From CAZTAO01 sp964611645 (GTDB lineage Bacteria; Armatimonadota; UBA5829), in the NCBI GenBank assembly GCA_964611645.1, contig CAZTAO010000018.1, forward strand, positions 1 to 64,000: a DNA stretch of 64,000 bases, given 5' to 3'. Below, one piece after another: positions 1 to 7,999 of the stretch. Every line of letters starts with the position of its first letter. Positions within the stretch are counted from its first letter, which is position 1. The position numbers were made by a program, and so were the translations under genes. The notes below the pieces were generated by a model, which was not told where the DNA came from, ran no database searches, and saw only the letters and a program-made list of their open reading frames with translations.

Positions 1-48
1 CGTACCGATGAATATGACGGCACGTGCCAGGAGTTATGCAACAGCCTG

Positions 49-172
49 TTGAGGACGGGCCACTTTGCCCTCGATAGAAGAGCAGCCTCTCAACCCGTCC
101 GGAAATCCCGAAACAGAGCCTGACGAGCGAGAGAAGACGTTTCGGGACTTCCGCTTCGCTCAAGTCACGAAA
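49..172. repeat. TTTCGGGA palindromic repeat, copy 1
   Basis: Shares long identical stretches with 1059-1196 and 1921-2022, including a GACGGGCCACTTTGCCCT-type segment and the hairpin TTTCGGGACTT...AAGTCACGAAA, whose loop is CCGCTTCGCTC. Together with the other copies it flanks the two lipoprotein genes. The rest of 1-299 shows no gene that I can support. Confidence 0.8.
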
Positions 173-299
173 CCCGCAAGTAATCGTAGCCAATGGTCAT
201 CCCACCATACCCGGCCATTATCTTTTGCCCACGCTCAGTGTACGCGCCTAGTTGCCTCAACAGGTTGTAAGCATACTTACTCGTGCCAGCGGTTTCGCC

Positions 300-1025
300 C
301 TATGGCAACGGTCTTGGTAAGCCCGCGACGACTCGCAGCACTGTTGCCTTGGCTTGGTCTCGGGCAAGAAGCTCTGTGGCGGCACCAGAAGCCAAATGCG
401 CTTGTACTGCATTCAAGACAGCGTTGGCAAAGCTGTCAAGCCGCCTGTAGTTGGTCTTGTAGCTTCCTTCCATGCCATCCACCGTGAAGGATAGTGGGAT
501 AGCCCAGCCCTTGGGCACTCCTTTGACCCTGACGTATACGGCTAGGGGAATCCCAGTAATGTCCGGTCCGTATACGCTCCCATACGGAAACTGACCGGCC
601 ACAGGCGTGAATGATGGCGACACTGCCTGTATCGCGCGGATTCTTGACGCCAGGTCGGTATCGAGTTTGGCGGATCCCCAGAGAAACTGCTCTCTAAGTG
701 GCCCAGGGGCTTCCTGCGGAAAACCTTCCTTTAGCACAACGCCTTTCTGGCGCTCCGCCAAGAAGCGCATTCTCATGTCCGGAAGAGACACCCAAACCTG
801 TACCCGGTAGTTCTGGCGAAACGCCCGAATAGACCTGAACAGGTAAGCGTCGTAGTTGGCGAGGACCTTCTCTTCGAGGTCCGCTGGGACTCGGGAGACC
901 TTTGGAAACGCGGGCATATGCTTCTCGGCGACTCCCGCGTCGTAAGCCACGTACGCCTGATCGTTAGGAGAGCATCCACAGATAGACAGCGCAAACGCTG
1001 CGACGCAGATCACTAGAGTCCGCAT
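300..1025 (-). CDS. Putative lipoprotein of unknown function
   Basis: A 241-residue protein. I chose the ATG at 1025 because AAAGGA lies just upstream on the minus strand and because it places a signal peptide with a lipobox-like CGC at about residues 16-18 at the N terminus. A longer reading frame extends upstream, but it would run through a palindromic repeat. The mature part has no motif that I recognise; it is mixed alpha/beta and rich in Arg and Val. It is probably membrane-anchored. It lies just downstream of another lipoprotein gene on the same strand, and the two are separated by a copy of the TTTCGGGA repeat. Its function is unknown. Confidence 0.7.
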   Translation of the reverse strand: MRTLVICVAAFALSICGCSPNDQAYVAYDAGVAEKHMPAFPKVSRVPADLEEKVLANYDAYLFRSIRAFRQNYRVQVWVSLPDMRMRFLAERQKGVVLKEGFPQEAPGPLREQFLWGSAKLDTDLASRIRAIQAVSPSFTPVAGQFPYGSVYGPDITGIPLAVYVRVKGVPKGWAIPLSFTVDGMEGSYKTNYRRLDSFANAVLNAVQAHLASGAATELLARDQAKATVLRVVAGLPRPLP

Positions 1026-1058
1026 TCGTGTTTGATCCTTTCTACAGTTTTGCCTTGC

Positions 1059-1196
1059 GGTATTTCGGGATTTGAGGACGGGCCATTGCGAGCATCGGTA
1101 TACGAACCGCCTGACAAACCGTCCGGAAATCCCGAAACAGAACCTGACGAGCGAGAGAAGACGTTTCGGGACTTCCGCTTCGCTCAAGTCCCGAAA
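1059..1196. repeat. TTTCGGGA palindromic repeat, copy 2 (complete)
   Basis: The most complete copy. It has an outer dyad, TTTCGGGATTT (1062-1072) with AAATCCCGAAA (1127-1137), followed by a second hairpin, TTTCGGGACTT with AAGTCCCGAAA, ending at 1196. It sits between the two lipoprotein genes and could form bulky RNA hairpins in either direction. Confidence 0.85.
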
Positions 1197-1218
1197 GACC
1201 GCCAATGCTAGTCTAGAA

Positions 1219-1878
1219 TCAGGAAATGCCTCGCGGAGGATTCTCAGGACGTGGAGCTAAACCAAGATCCTCTTTGGCGTTCTGTGCTCCCTGTCGGATA
1301 CTTTCAGATGGGTCTTTGAGCGCCTCCTCCAGACCCATCACTACGCCCGCCGGAATACGGTTCGGAGGGCGATGGAGGCCAAGGGTGATAAGAAACCCCA
1401 AAGCCTCTTCACGCACTCTGATATCCTTGTCAGCTAATGAGCGGCGGGAGATATTTATCAGCAGTGACTCAATCTGGGTCCTGGACTGCTTCGCGGATTT
1501 AGGCGATATGTATATCATTCTCAGAGCCACAATGGCCCTCAGACGAGCACCGTCCTCCCTCGAATTGAGGGTCTCCGCAACTAGCGGAATGGCGGTCATA
1601 CCTGCGTCACGTAGAGCCTTGACCTTCTCTCTTGATTTACCCCACGCGTCGCCTGCGTCCATCCCAGCCAGCGCGGACCGCACGTTTTCGCGCGCCTCAG
1701 CGGTGATAGGATTTGCCTTAGTAAGACTCTCAATTGCAGAGGCTACATCCGACGAGACGGCGGCAGGAACCGGCCTCATGTAGATCGAGTTCTGACTCCC
1801 ATTCTGCTGCTGGGCGCACCCCACCAGAGCGGATAGTGACACCGAGAGGATCATTCCTACTGAACGTAGAGTCTTCAT
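1219..1878 (-). CDS. HEAT-repeat lipoprotein
   Basis: A 219-residue protein with a signal peptide whose lipobox is ALVGC (Cys about 21), so it is probably lipid-anchored. Residues about 85-205 are helical repeats of the HEAT/PBS-lyase type: each repeat pairs two helices, with patterns such as ARLRAIVALR and DIRVREEALGFL. Such repeats usually serve as protein-binding scaffolds; no catalytic motif is visible. The ATG at 1878 follows GAAAGGAG with good spacing. Copies of the same palindromic repeat flank the gene on both sides. The partner protein cannot be told from sequence. Confidence 0.75.
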   Translation of the reverse strand: MKTLRSVGMILSVSLSALVGCAQQQNGSQNSIYMRPVPAAVSSDVASAIESLTKANPITAEARENVRSALAGMDAGDAWGKSREKVKALRDAGMTAIPLVAETLNSREDGARLRAIVALRMIYISPKSAKQSRTQIESLLINISRRSLADKDIRVREEALGFLITLGLHRPPNRIPAGVVMGLEEALKDPSESIRQGAQNAKEDLGLAPRPENPPRGIS

Positions 1879-1920
1879 CGTTGTTCTCCTTTCGCTAGGG
1901 CGGCGGGACGAGCACCTTCC

Positions 1921-2022
1921 GGTATTTCGGGATTTGAGGACTGGCCACTTTGCCCTGGATAGAAGAGCAGCCTCTCAACCCGTCCGGAAATCCCGAAACA
2001 GAGCCGGACAAGCGAGAGAAAA
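1921..2022. repeat. TTTCGGGA palindromic repeat, copy 3 (right end truncated)
   Basis: Matches copies 1 and 2 through the first dyad and the GAGCGAGAGAA segment, then diverges before the second hairpin. It ends about 16 bases before the stop codon of the convergent-side dehydrogenase gene. Confidence 0.8.
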
Positions 2023-2038
2023 GCACTTCATTCCCGGC

Positions 2039-3088
2039 TCACACCTCCACCTCAACCGCACACCCCTTCTCCGAAGAAATCGCGCTGAATGCCAGATAAG
2101 CCTGCACCTTTGCGGCTTGCTCGAAGCTGGTCTGGGCTTGGACTTTGTCCCGGATCGATGCTGCAAATCTCTGGTACATGCTGGGGGTTTGGGGGCACTC
2201 GACCTGCTGCCACGTTGCAGTCTCTATGTCCTCGCCCAGGCAGGCTCTGAGGGTGTCCGGCTGCTGCCTGTCCAGGTTGAGGTCCAGCGCGCCCTTGTCT
2301 CCGTAGACCCGCAGCGCGACAGTGTTCGCATGGCCGGTAGCCCAGCGGGTGGTGTGCAGAGCGCCCAGCGCGCCGTTTGCGAATGTCACGGTCATCGCGG
2401 CGGAATCGTTGGCATCCAGAATGTATTCCCCGACCGTGTCGAACTCTTTCTTGAAGGTCTTGAGCCTGCACTCGATCTCGGCAATATCACCGACCACAAA
2501 GCTGGCAAGGTCGTAAAGGTGGACGCCGACATCCCCCAGAACCCCCGCGCTGCCGTGCCTGGTGCTGAGCCTCCAGAGCCACTGGGTCCCTGTGCGCCAG
2601 TCTCCCCAGATCTTCGATGACAGCCAGCTTTGCAGGTAGCTGCCCTCCACATGGATGGGTCGCCCAATTGCTCCGGCAGCCACCATCTCGGCGGCTTTCT
2701 GGGTGGCGGGATTGTCGCGGTAGGAGAAGTTCACTGCGGTCAGCACCCCCTTAGCTTTGGCCGCCGCAGCCATCTCGCGGGCATCTTCCAGGTTGCTCGC
2801 CAGTGGTTTCTCGCACATAACATGCTTGCCGAACTCGATCGCCAGCAGCGCGGGGCCTTTGTGGTAGACATCCGGTGTTACGATGGAAACCCCGTCTATG
2901 TCCTCGTTCTCCAGCATCTGCCTGGCATCTTCGTATGCGGATGGGATGGAGTATTTGTCCGCGAACTCGCGAGCTTTGCCCGGGACCACATCGCAGCACG
3001 CCACCACGCTGCAGTCTTCGATTGCGCCGAAACCTCCAGCGTGCGCGTTAGCCATTCCACCCGTACCTATGATTGCTATCTTGATCAA
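2039..3088 (-). CDS. Gfo/Idh/MocA family NAD(P)-dependent dehydrogenase
   Basis: A 349-residue oxidoreductase of the glucose-fructose/inositol dehydrogenase family. The N-terminal Rossmann fold opens with GTGGMANAH, and the catalytic-lysine motif CEKPLA lies near residue 95. The C-terminal alpha/beta domain includes HLYDLASFVVGD. Such enzymes oxidise or reduce sugars or cyclitols at a C-OH using NAD(P). I place the start at the TTG at 3088 because GGGAGG precedes it by about 9 bases; the TTG at 3097 would sit directly on the ribosome site. The substrate is unknown. It stands alone, with repeats downstream. Confidence 0.85.
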   Translation of the reverse strand: MIKIAIIGTGGMANAHAGGFGAIEDCSVVACCDVVPGKAREFADKYSIPSAYEDARQMLENEDIDGVSIVTPDVYHKGPALLAIEFGKHVMCEKPLASNLEDAREMAAAAKAKGVLTAVNFSYRDNPATQKAAEMVAAGAIGRPIHVEGSYLQSWLSSKIWGDWRTGTQWLWRLSTRHGSAGVLGDVGVHLYDLASFVVGDIAEIECRLKTFKKEFDTVGEYILDANDSAAMTVTFANGALGALHTTRWATGHANTVALRVYGDKGALDLNLDRQQPDTLRACLGEDIETATWQQVECPQTPSMYQRFAASIRDKVQAQTSFEQAAKVQAYLAFSAISSEKGCAVEVEV

Positions 3089-3437
3089 TGAACCCAACCT
3101 CCCTGGACGATGCTATCCCGTCTCCCCGCAGCCCATATGAGCCTGCGAGCGCTCATCCAGTATAGCACAAGCCCCGTCGATCTGCTTCGCCCGTTTCTGC
3201 CCGGTTCCGCCGAAGCATGGCCCGCCCGATGTGGCATGTACAGCCTCGGACGAAAAATAGTTGAAAAAAGTTGTCAATAACTAGTGAACAAAACGGCCCA
3301 TGAATTGCCTTGTAATTATGGAGGTGCATTTTTGGGGGGCCGGTCGACAAGACCTCTGCCCCGTCCAAAGCCCGCCCAATCATAAGTATCCGCCGTCCAA
3401 CCCGAAACCCAAAACTTGAAGAAATGGAGGTCGCTTA
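3089..3437. other. Intergenic leader of the phage-like module
   Basis: A 349-base non-coding gap between divergent genes. It is locally A-rich around 3255-3295. It contains the 22-bp site at 3269-3290 listed separately, and a GGAGG ribosome site at 3426-3430 for the TTG-initiated small terminase. I see no clear -10 box downstream of the TTGTCA at 3271-3276. Confidence 0.5.
3269..3290 (+). promoter_or_regulatory. Putative operator shared with the promoter at 28968-28989
   Basis: Oriented toward the terminase gene, this 22-mer matches the site in the promoter of the helix-turn-helix gene at 28446-28913 at 17 of 22 positions without gaps. TGAACA at its right end and GTTG/CAA at its left are conserved. 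Both copies have the same orientation relative to the gene downstream. Only two copies were seen, so this is a hypothesis. Confidence 0.35.
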
Positions 3438-3794
3438 TTGAGAACCATACAACGACGCGCAATCAGCCTGCTCTGCAGCCACCCGGTCGAGCAGGTCGCC
3501 GAGGCCCTGAAAGTCAGGCCAATGACCATCCGCGGGTGGATGAAAGAGCCGGAGTTTGCGGCTGAACTCCGGGCAAGAGATAAGGAAACCGCGGATTCCG
3601 TCGCCAGGATCGCCAACCACGCCGCCATTCAAGCTGCCACCAGATTCGGCGAAACCGCTTCTTCCGGCAAGCTCGACCCGAAGATATCCTTCGAGACCCT
3701 GAAGCTGTGCAGCGCCTACGAAAGGGCCGCCGATGACACCGATGCCCTCGGGGAATTAATGCGGCAGATTGCGTCGGAACCCGGTGAAGACTAG
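3438..3794 (+). CDS. Small terminase-like DNA-binding protein
   Basis: A 118-residue protein with a predicted helix-turn-helix at residues about 15-40 (QVAEALKVRPMTIRGWM), which is typical of phage small terminase subunits that recognise DNA for packaging. It starts at a TTG preceded by GGAGG seven bases upstream. It overlaps the large terminase gene, as expected for a packaging pair. The assignment rests mainly on its position and the helix-turn-helix. A plain regulator is possible but less likely. Confidence 0.7.
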   Translation: MRTIQRRAISLLCSHPVEQVAEALKVRPMTIRGWMKEPEFAAELRARDKETADSVARIANHAAIQAATRFGETASSGKLDPKISFETLKLCSAYERAADDTDALGELMRQIASEPGED

Positions 3795-5094
3795 GTCACG
3801 CCCGGCTAAGAGACTGCAACTTGCCGAACATATGTTTGGCTGGAGGCCACATGACACTCAAAGGGAGTGGCTCATGGCGGATGCGCCGGTAAAGGTGGCA
3901 GCGTGCGGCAGGAGATGGGGGAAGACAGAGGCTTGCGCGGTGGATGTGGCCACTTATGCCATCGCGAATCCAGGCTCCCATCAGATGATAGTCAGCCCAA
4001 GCTACGACCAGAGCAGGCTCATCTTCAGGACCGTCGAGAAGTTCCTGCTGGATTGTCCATTCACTCGTAAGCGAGTCAAGACCGTGCGGACTCCCTATCC
4101 CAGGCTTGAGATGATGGGATCTGAAGTGACAGCCCGCACAGCCGACGAAGACGGCCGGGGCCTGAGAGGCCACTGGGCGGACAGGGTTGTGGTAGACGAA
4201 GCGGCGTTCGTGCCAGGAGCTGTGATTGAGGAGGTCATCGCGCCGATGCTGGCAGACCGCAATGGCCTGCTGGTATTGGTATCAACGCCATTTGGCAAGA
4301 ACCACTTCTATCGCTCGTTCGTGCGAGGCCAGGGCGATGACCCAAGATATAGGTCATTTACCTATCCCTCTGCCGCGAACCCGCATGTAAGCGCGGAGTA
4401 TATCGAGCAGCAGCGCGCGGTCCTTACTCCAAGGCAATTCGCGGTGGAGTATGAGGCGGCGTTTGTGGATGACCAGTGCAGCGTGTTCGCGTGGGAGGAT
4501 GTGCAGTCGGCCGTGAGCAGAGACCTTGCCACCGCCCGACACGCTCCGGTGGTCGCCGGCATAGACTGGGCCAGATACTCCGATTACACGGCCATTGTGG
4601 CCGCAAAAGTCGATGGCGACGCGAGGGAAGTCTTCGCCATAGACCGCTTCAACCAACTCAACTGGGGCGCGCAGATAGACCGCGCGGCAGACTTCCTCGC
4701 GGGGCACGGGGTAACGCTCGCCTTATGCGACCAGACATCCATAGGAGACCCTTTGTTGGAGCAGCTTCAGGGGGAAGTGCGGAAGCGGGGGATGGGAGTC
4801 CGTATCGAGGGCTACACGTTCACCAACCAGTCCAAGCAGGAACTAATCTCGGACCTGGGAATCGCCCTCAGCCAAGGCATGATCTCCCTGCCAGGCGACG
4901 ACCGCCTCCTCGAAGAACTCCGGCACTTCGAGTATGAACTCACCACCTCCGGATCGGTGCGAATGCAAGCAGTCTCAGGCCGCCACGACGACCTCGTAAT
5001 AGCCCTGGCCCTAACCAACCGAGCCGCCAAGGAACTGGGGCAAGGTGGGGTTTATACGGCAGGTGGAGGAAGAGTAGCGGCGAGGAGCTGGTGA
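3784..5094 (+). CDS. Phage terminase large subunit
   Basis: The ATPase-nuclease motor that packages DNA into proheads. The Walker A-like motif is CGRRWGKTE, Walker B is RVVVDEAAF, and motif III is VLVSTPFGK. The C-terminal RNase H-like nuclease begins with GIDWARYSDYTA and includes a later acidic patch, GRHDDLVIA. At about 436 residues it has the usual family length and no frameshift is visible. The start is uncertain: GTG at 3784 overlaps the preceding gene by 11 bases, and a TTG lies at 3769. It is the clearest proof that the module is viral in origin. Confidence 0.92.
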   Translation: MKTRSRPAKRLQLAEHMFGWRPHDTQREWLMADAPVKVAACGRRWGKTEACAVDVATYAIANPGSHQMIVSPSYDQSRLIFRTVEKFLLDCPFTRKRVKTVRTPYPRLEMMGSEVTARTADEDGRGLRGHWADRVVVDEAAFVPGAVIEEVIAPMLADRNGLLVLVSTPFGKNHFYRSFVRGQGDDPRYRSFTYPSAANPHVSAEYIEQQRAVLTPRQFAVEYEAAFVDDQCSVFAWEDVQSAVSRDLATARHAPVVAGIDWARYSDYTAIVAAKVDGDAREVFAIDRFNQLNWGAQIDRAADFLAGHGVTLALCDQTSIGDPLLEQLQGEVRKRGMGVRIEGYTFTNQSKQELISDLGIALSQGMISLPGDDRLLEELRHFEYELTTSGSVRMQAVSGRHDDLVIALALTNRAAKELGQGGVYTAGGGRVAARSW

Positions 5095-5096
5095 GT

Positions 5097-5609
5097 GAAT
5101 TCCCTCCCCTGGGGGGGAGGGCTAGGGAGAGGGCGCTGCGTGACGATAACCACGGTGGCTGCGTGTTGTGACGAATGTTGTGAGTCCAGACAGTGTCACA
5201 TCCCCTCCGTTCGCAAGCTCACGGGCCCCCTTCATAAGCAGGGCAATCGCTTTAGAAACTTTGGAGGGCTTTTGGGGGCAAATTCGCAACTTTGCGTGGT
5301 CCGATGATGGTTCTGGTGGAACCGGTTTTCGGCAGTCCACGCCTAGTTGGCATGTCCAACACTGTCTCTCCATGTGCAATTCGGGTGCTATAAGTTGTAT
5401 CGAATCTCTAAAGCGATTGCCCTGCTTCATAAGGGGGAATCTCCAGCGGCGGACAACCGAGCCGAATTCCCCCTTTGAAGGGGGCCTCCGCAGAGGGGGG
5501 GATGTGACCAACGTGTCGATGAGCAATAGGCGTTTCTGCTACACGCAACCTATGCTATAGCCGTCACAGAGCGCCCTCTCTCTAACTCTCTCCCCCGGGA
5601 GAGAGAATT
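5097..5609. repeat. Nested inverted-repeat element
   Basis: The outer arms are 5097-5142 and 5562-5609 (GAATTCCCTCCCC... against ...GAGAGAGAATT, both with the AGAGGGCGCT motif). A second inverted repeat is nested inside: 5195-5205 pairs with 5498-5508 (GTCACATCCCC), and a perfect 21-bp pair lies at 5236-5256 and 5407-5427. There is no transposase. The reading frames inside are by-products of the palindromes. This fills the whole gap between terminase and portal. Confidence 0.85.
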
Positions 5610-5629
5610 TGGCGCGTGCGCTACCCAAA

Positions 5630-5660
5630 CCGTCAACCGTCAACTGTCAACCGTCAACCA
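5630..5660. repeat. GTCAACCGT short tandem repeat
   Basis: Four near-identical units of the form CCGTCAA precede the portal ribosome site. Related tracts lie at 7945-7979, 9644-9664, 23181-23250, 26845-26889, 28330-28351, 31515-31593 and 56351-56382. Confidence 0.75.
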
Positions 5661-5675
5661 AAGAAAGGAGCAAAC

Positions 5676-7007
5676 ATGACCAATCCTATCGCCACCTATT
5701 TTGCCCGCAAACTCGGGATGCGCGGGTCCCCCGAACTCGGGGAGACTGCTCGGGTTGTGGGGTCTTTGGGCGGGCTTCGCGCTTACAACCCGGATGATCT
5801 CGTGGGTCGCAAAGGCTATGAGATCTACGACCAGATGCAGACCGATGCGCAGGTCCGCGCCTGCCTGACCATCAAGAAGCTATCAGTCCTCAATCGAGGT
5901 TGGCAGGTAAGGCCGGGAGGCACAAACTCGGAGGACGAGCGCGCGGCGGAGTTCGTGCGGTTCGCCATCGAGGAAATGCGGGGATCAATCCTGGATGTCC
6001 TCTACAACGCCCTCGATGCCCTGGCCAAAGGCTTCAGCGTGATGGAGATGAACTACAAGCCCATCGAGGACGGGCCGTTCGCGGGGGCAATCGGCCTGGA
6101 GAGCATCAAGTCCAAGGACCCTGCATCGTTCGCGTTCAAGACCGATGAGTTCCTGAATGTGACCGGCCTGAAGAGGGTCGGCCTGACCGACGACGGCCAG
6201 GAGCTTCCACGGGAGAAGTTCGTGATCTACAGCTACATGCCTGCGTATGAGTCGCCTTACGGGTCATCGGACCTGCGCTCGGCCTACAAGCACTGGTGGA
6301 GCAAGGATACGCTGATGCGATTCCTCAACCTCTACCTGGAGAAGTATGGCTCGCCAACCGCCAAAGGCTCCTACAAGCGCGGCACGCCCAAACAGGCTCA
6401 GGACGACCTCCTGCGGGTGCTGGAAAAGGTGCAGCAGGAGACCGCGATTGTGGTCCCGGATGACATCCAGGTGGAGCTGATGGAGGCTCAGAGAGGAGGG
6501 GAAGCGGGTTATCTCGCCGCGCTGGAGTTCCACGACAAGCAGATAGCTAAGGCGATCCTGAGCCAGACCCTGATGACCGATGAGGGCATGCGGGTGGGGT
6601 CGTTCGCGCTGGCCAAGGTGCATCTGGATGTGCTGAAGATGTGCCTGCGAAAGGTGAAGCGGGACCTGGAGGAGAGCGTAATGCGGGAGCAGGTGATAAG
6701 GCCGTTGGTAGAGTTCAACTACCCGGAAGCCGCCTGCCCCATATTCAGCCTCGGCCCGGTGGAGGACAAGGACGTAGACACGCTCGCCACAGTCATCACC
6801 AAGCTCGTAAGCGGCGAAGTAGTAAGCCCGGACGAAGCCTGGATACGGGATTATCTGGGCCTGCCGGAGCGCGCGTTGAGCGAAGTCGAAACGAACACCC
6901 GCACGAGCAAAGCACCTGGTTTCGACTCCGCTCAACCAGCGAATCGCCGTTCGTTGAGCGAAGTCGAAACGAACACGACTGAAAGGGAGGCATCACATGG
7001 CGATTAG
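5676..7007 (+). CDS. Phage portal protein (Mu-like, DUF935 type)
   Basis: A 443-residue portal that would form the dodecameric DNA gate at one capsid vertex. The N terminus resembles Mu gp29/DUF935 portals (YEIYDQMQTDAQVRACL near residue 50, followed by WQVRPGG). The middle contains the SPYGSSDLRSAYKHWW region and the long helical stem. The ATG at 5676 has AAAGGAG upstream. Oddly, the last 35-40 residues are encoded by three copies of a host-type intergenic repeat (6875-6975), read in frame, so the native C terminus has been replaced or extended. The stop overlaps the next gene by 11 bases. Confidence 0.85.
   Translation: MTNPIATYFARKLGMRGSPELGETARVVGSLGGLRAYNPDDLVGRKGYEIYDQMQTDAQVRACLTIKKLSVLNRGWQVRPGGTNSEDERAAEFVRFAIEEMRGSILDVLYNALDALAKGFSVMEMNYKPIEDGPFAGAIGLESIKSKDPASFAFKTDEFLNVTGLKRVGLTDDGQELPREKFVIYSYMPAYESPYGSSDLRSAYKHWWSKDTLMRFLNLYLEKYGSPTAKGSYKRGTPKQAQDDLLRVLEKVQQETAIVVPDDIQVELMEAQRGGEAGYLAALEFHDKQIAKAILSQTLMTDEGMRVGSFALAKVHLDVLKMCLRKVKRDLEESVMREQVIRPLVEFNYPEAACPIFSLGPVEDKDVDTLATVITKLVSGEVVSPDEAWIRDYLGLPERALSEVETNTRTSKAPGFDSAQPANRRSLSEVETNTTEREASHGD
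6875..6975. repeat. GTTGAGCGAAGTCGAAAC repeat cluster inside the portal gene
   Basis: Three copies in alternating orientation, translated as ALSEVETN, FDSAQPA and SLSEVETN. The same unit is intergenic at 8883-8942, 10692-10773, 21502-21600, 28351-28408 and 62231-62270. Confidence 0.9.
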
Positions 7008-7401
7008 CATTACGGTGGCGGAGGTCAAGGACAAGCTCTTGATCCCATCAGCCACCACGACCTACGACACTCCCATCGACAGCCTCATCGACCTGATGCA
7101 GCCTGCCTTGGAGACTGAACTGGAACCGACCTTGCTGGCGAATGCATCGCTGGCGAGTGTGATCAAGCAGGGGATGCTGGAGGTGATTGCCGGGGAGTTC
7201 CTGAACCAGCGCAGGCGGGAGCCGGGTTATGCCGAGGACATAACAGTCGGCACGCTCAAGATAGGCGCGAGCGCGTTGGACGGTTCCGCGCTGATCTTGC
7301 AAGGCCGGGAGCGACTTCTGCCCTTTTTGTCGGGATCCCTCGACGGCGGGACAATCTCCTGCCCGGATGAGGTGACATTCGACCCGGAGGTGGAGTGGTG
7401 A
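6997..7401 (+). CDS. Putative head-tail connector protein
   Basis: A 134-residue protein with a helical N terminus (VAEVKDKLLI and SLIDLMQPALE) and a short beta-rich C terminus. In size and position, directly after the portal and overlapping it, it resembles phage adaptor proteins that extend the portal channel (gp6-like/DUF1320-like). AAAGGGAGG precedes the ATG; this ribosome site lies at the edge of the repeats within the portal gene. The assignment relies on context; no diagnostic motif is visible. Confidence 0.55.
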   Translation: MAISITVAEVKDKLLIPSATTTYDTPIDSLIDLMQPALETELEPTLLANASLASVIKQGMLEVIAGEFLNQRRREPGYAEDITVGTLKIGASALDGSALILQGRERLLPFLSGSLDGGTISCPDEVTFDPEVEW

Positions 7402-7697
7402 GCTATGCAAGCAGGCATTCCGAAGCCATCGACCGCATCGGCGAAGCCCTGACCATCGGCGGCACGGCGTGCAAGGTAGCAGTAGATATCTGCGACAACG
7501 CCACGCTGAACAAGCTGTTCGACAGCGTGGAGGTTCTTGCCGTAGTCAAGCCCGCCCTGCTGATAGTAGCCAAAGCGGACGCCACCATCGCCGCCACCCA
7601 GACCTTCTCGCGAGACTCCCGCACATTCACCGTCCAGCGGGTAGTAGTCCAGCGCCTGGCCGGCGAGGCAGTGTGCAAGCTGGCGGTGGCGTGGTGA
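7398..7697 (+). CDS. Putative head-closure or minor structural protein
   Basis: A 99-residue protein starting at a GTG that overlaps the upstream stop (GTGA), with GGAGG seven bases before it. It is dominated by beta strands (TQTFSRDSRTFTVQRVVVQR), as in small head-closure or neck proteins, and lies in the neck position after the portal and adaptor. No firm family match can be claimed. A GTG at 7395 is an alternative start. Confidence 0.5.
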   Translation: MSYASRHSEAIDRIGEALTIGGTACKVAVDICDNATLNKLFDSVEVLAVVKPALLIVAKADATIAATQTFSRDSRTFTVQRVVVQRLAGEAVCKLAVAW

Positions 7698-7999
7698 AGG
7701 GCGAAGACCGCGAAGAAGCACGAAAGACGCGAAACTGAAGAGAAGCGCACCAAATTCCCTCCCCCGAGGGGGAGGGCTAGGGAGAGGGCGCTACCTGCTG
7801 GTCAGCACACTGGCTGCGTGTAGCTATCTGCCTGCCAGCGCACACCGCCAGTTCATTCTGCACGGTGCATGTGCTGTAGTCGCAACGTAGCGCCCTCTCT
7901 CTAACTCTCTCCCCCAGGAGAGAGAATTACGCGCTCGTTTGCCCAACCGTCAACTGGAAACCGACAACCGTCAACCACACAGAAGAAAGGAGAAAACGC
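7698..7999. repeat. Inverted-repeat element between structural genes
   Basis: 7754-7926 is a shorter relative of the element at 5097-5609. Its left arm is AATTCCCTCCCCC...GAGGGCGCT and its right arm AGCGCCCTCTCTC...GAGAGAATT, with an unrelated centre. It is followed by CCGTCAA tandem units (7945-7979) and an AAAGGAG ribosome site. No gene is seen in this gap. Confidence 0.8.

Noticed and set aside
65..487. Open frame of 140 codons on the + strand
   Set aside because: Lies over a palindromic repeat and antisense to the lipoprotein gene; no ribosome site, Cys/Arg/Ser-rich composition typical of a shadow.
1226..1783. 185-codon + strand frame
   Set aside because: Exact antisense of the HEAT-repeat lipoprotein, which has a signal peptide and ribosome site; no signs of its own.
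5122..5560. Two opposed frames of 130-134 codons in the terminase-portal gap
   Set aside because: Both are translations of the nested palindromic element and mirror each other; no coding signal.
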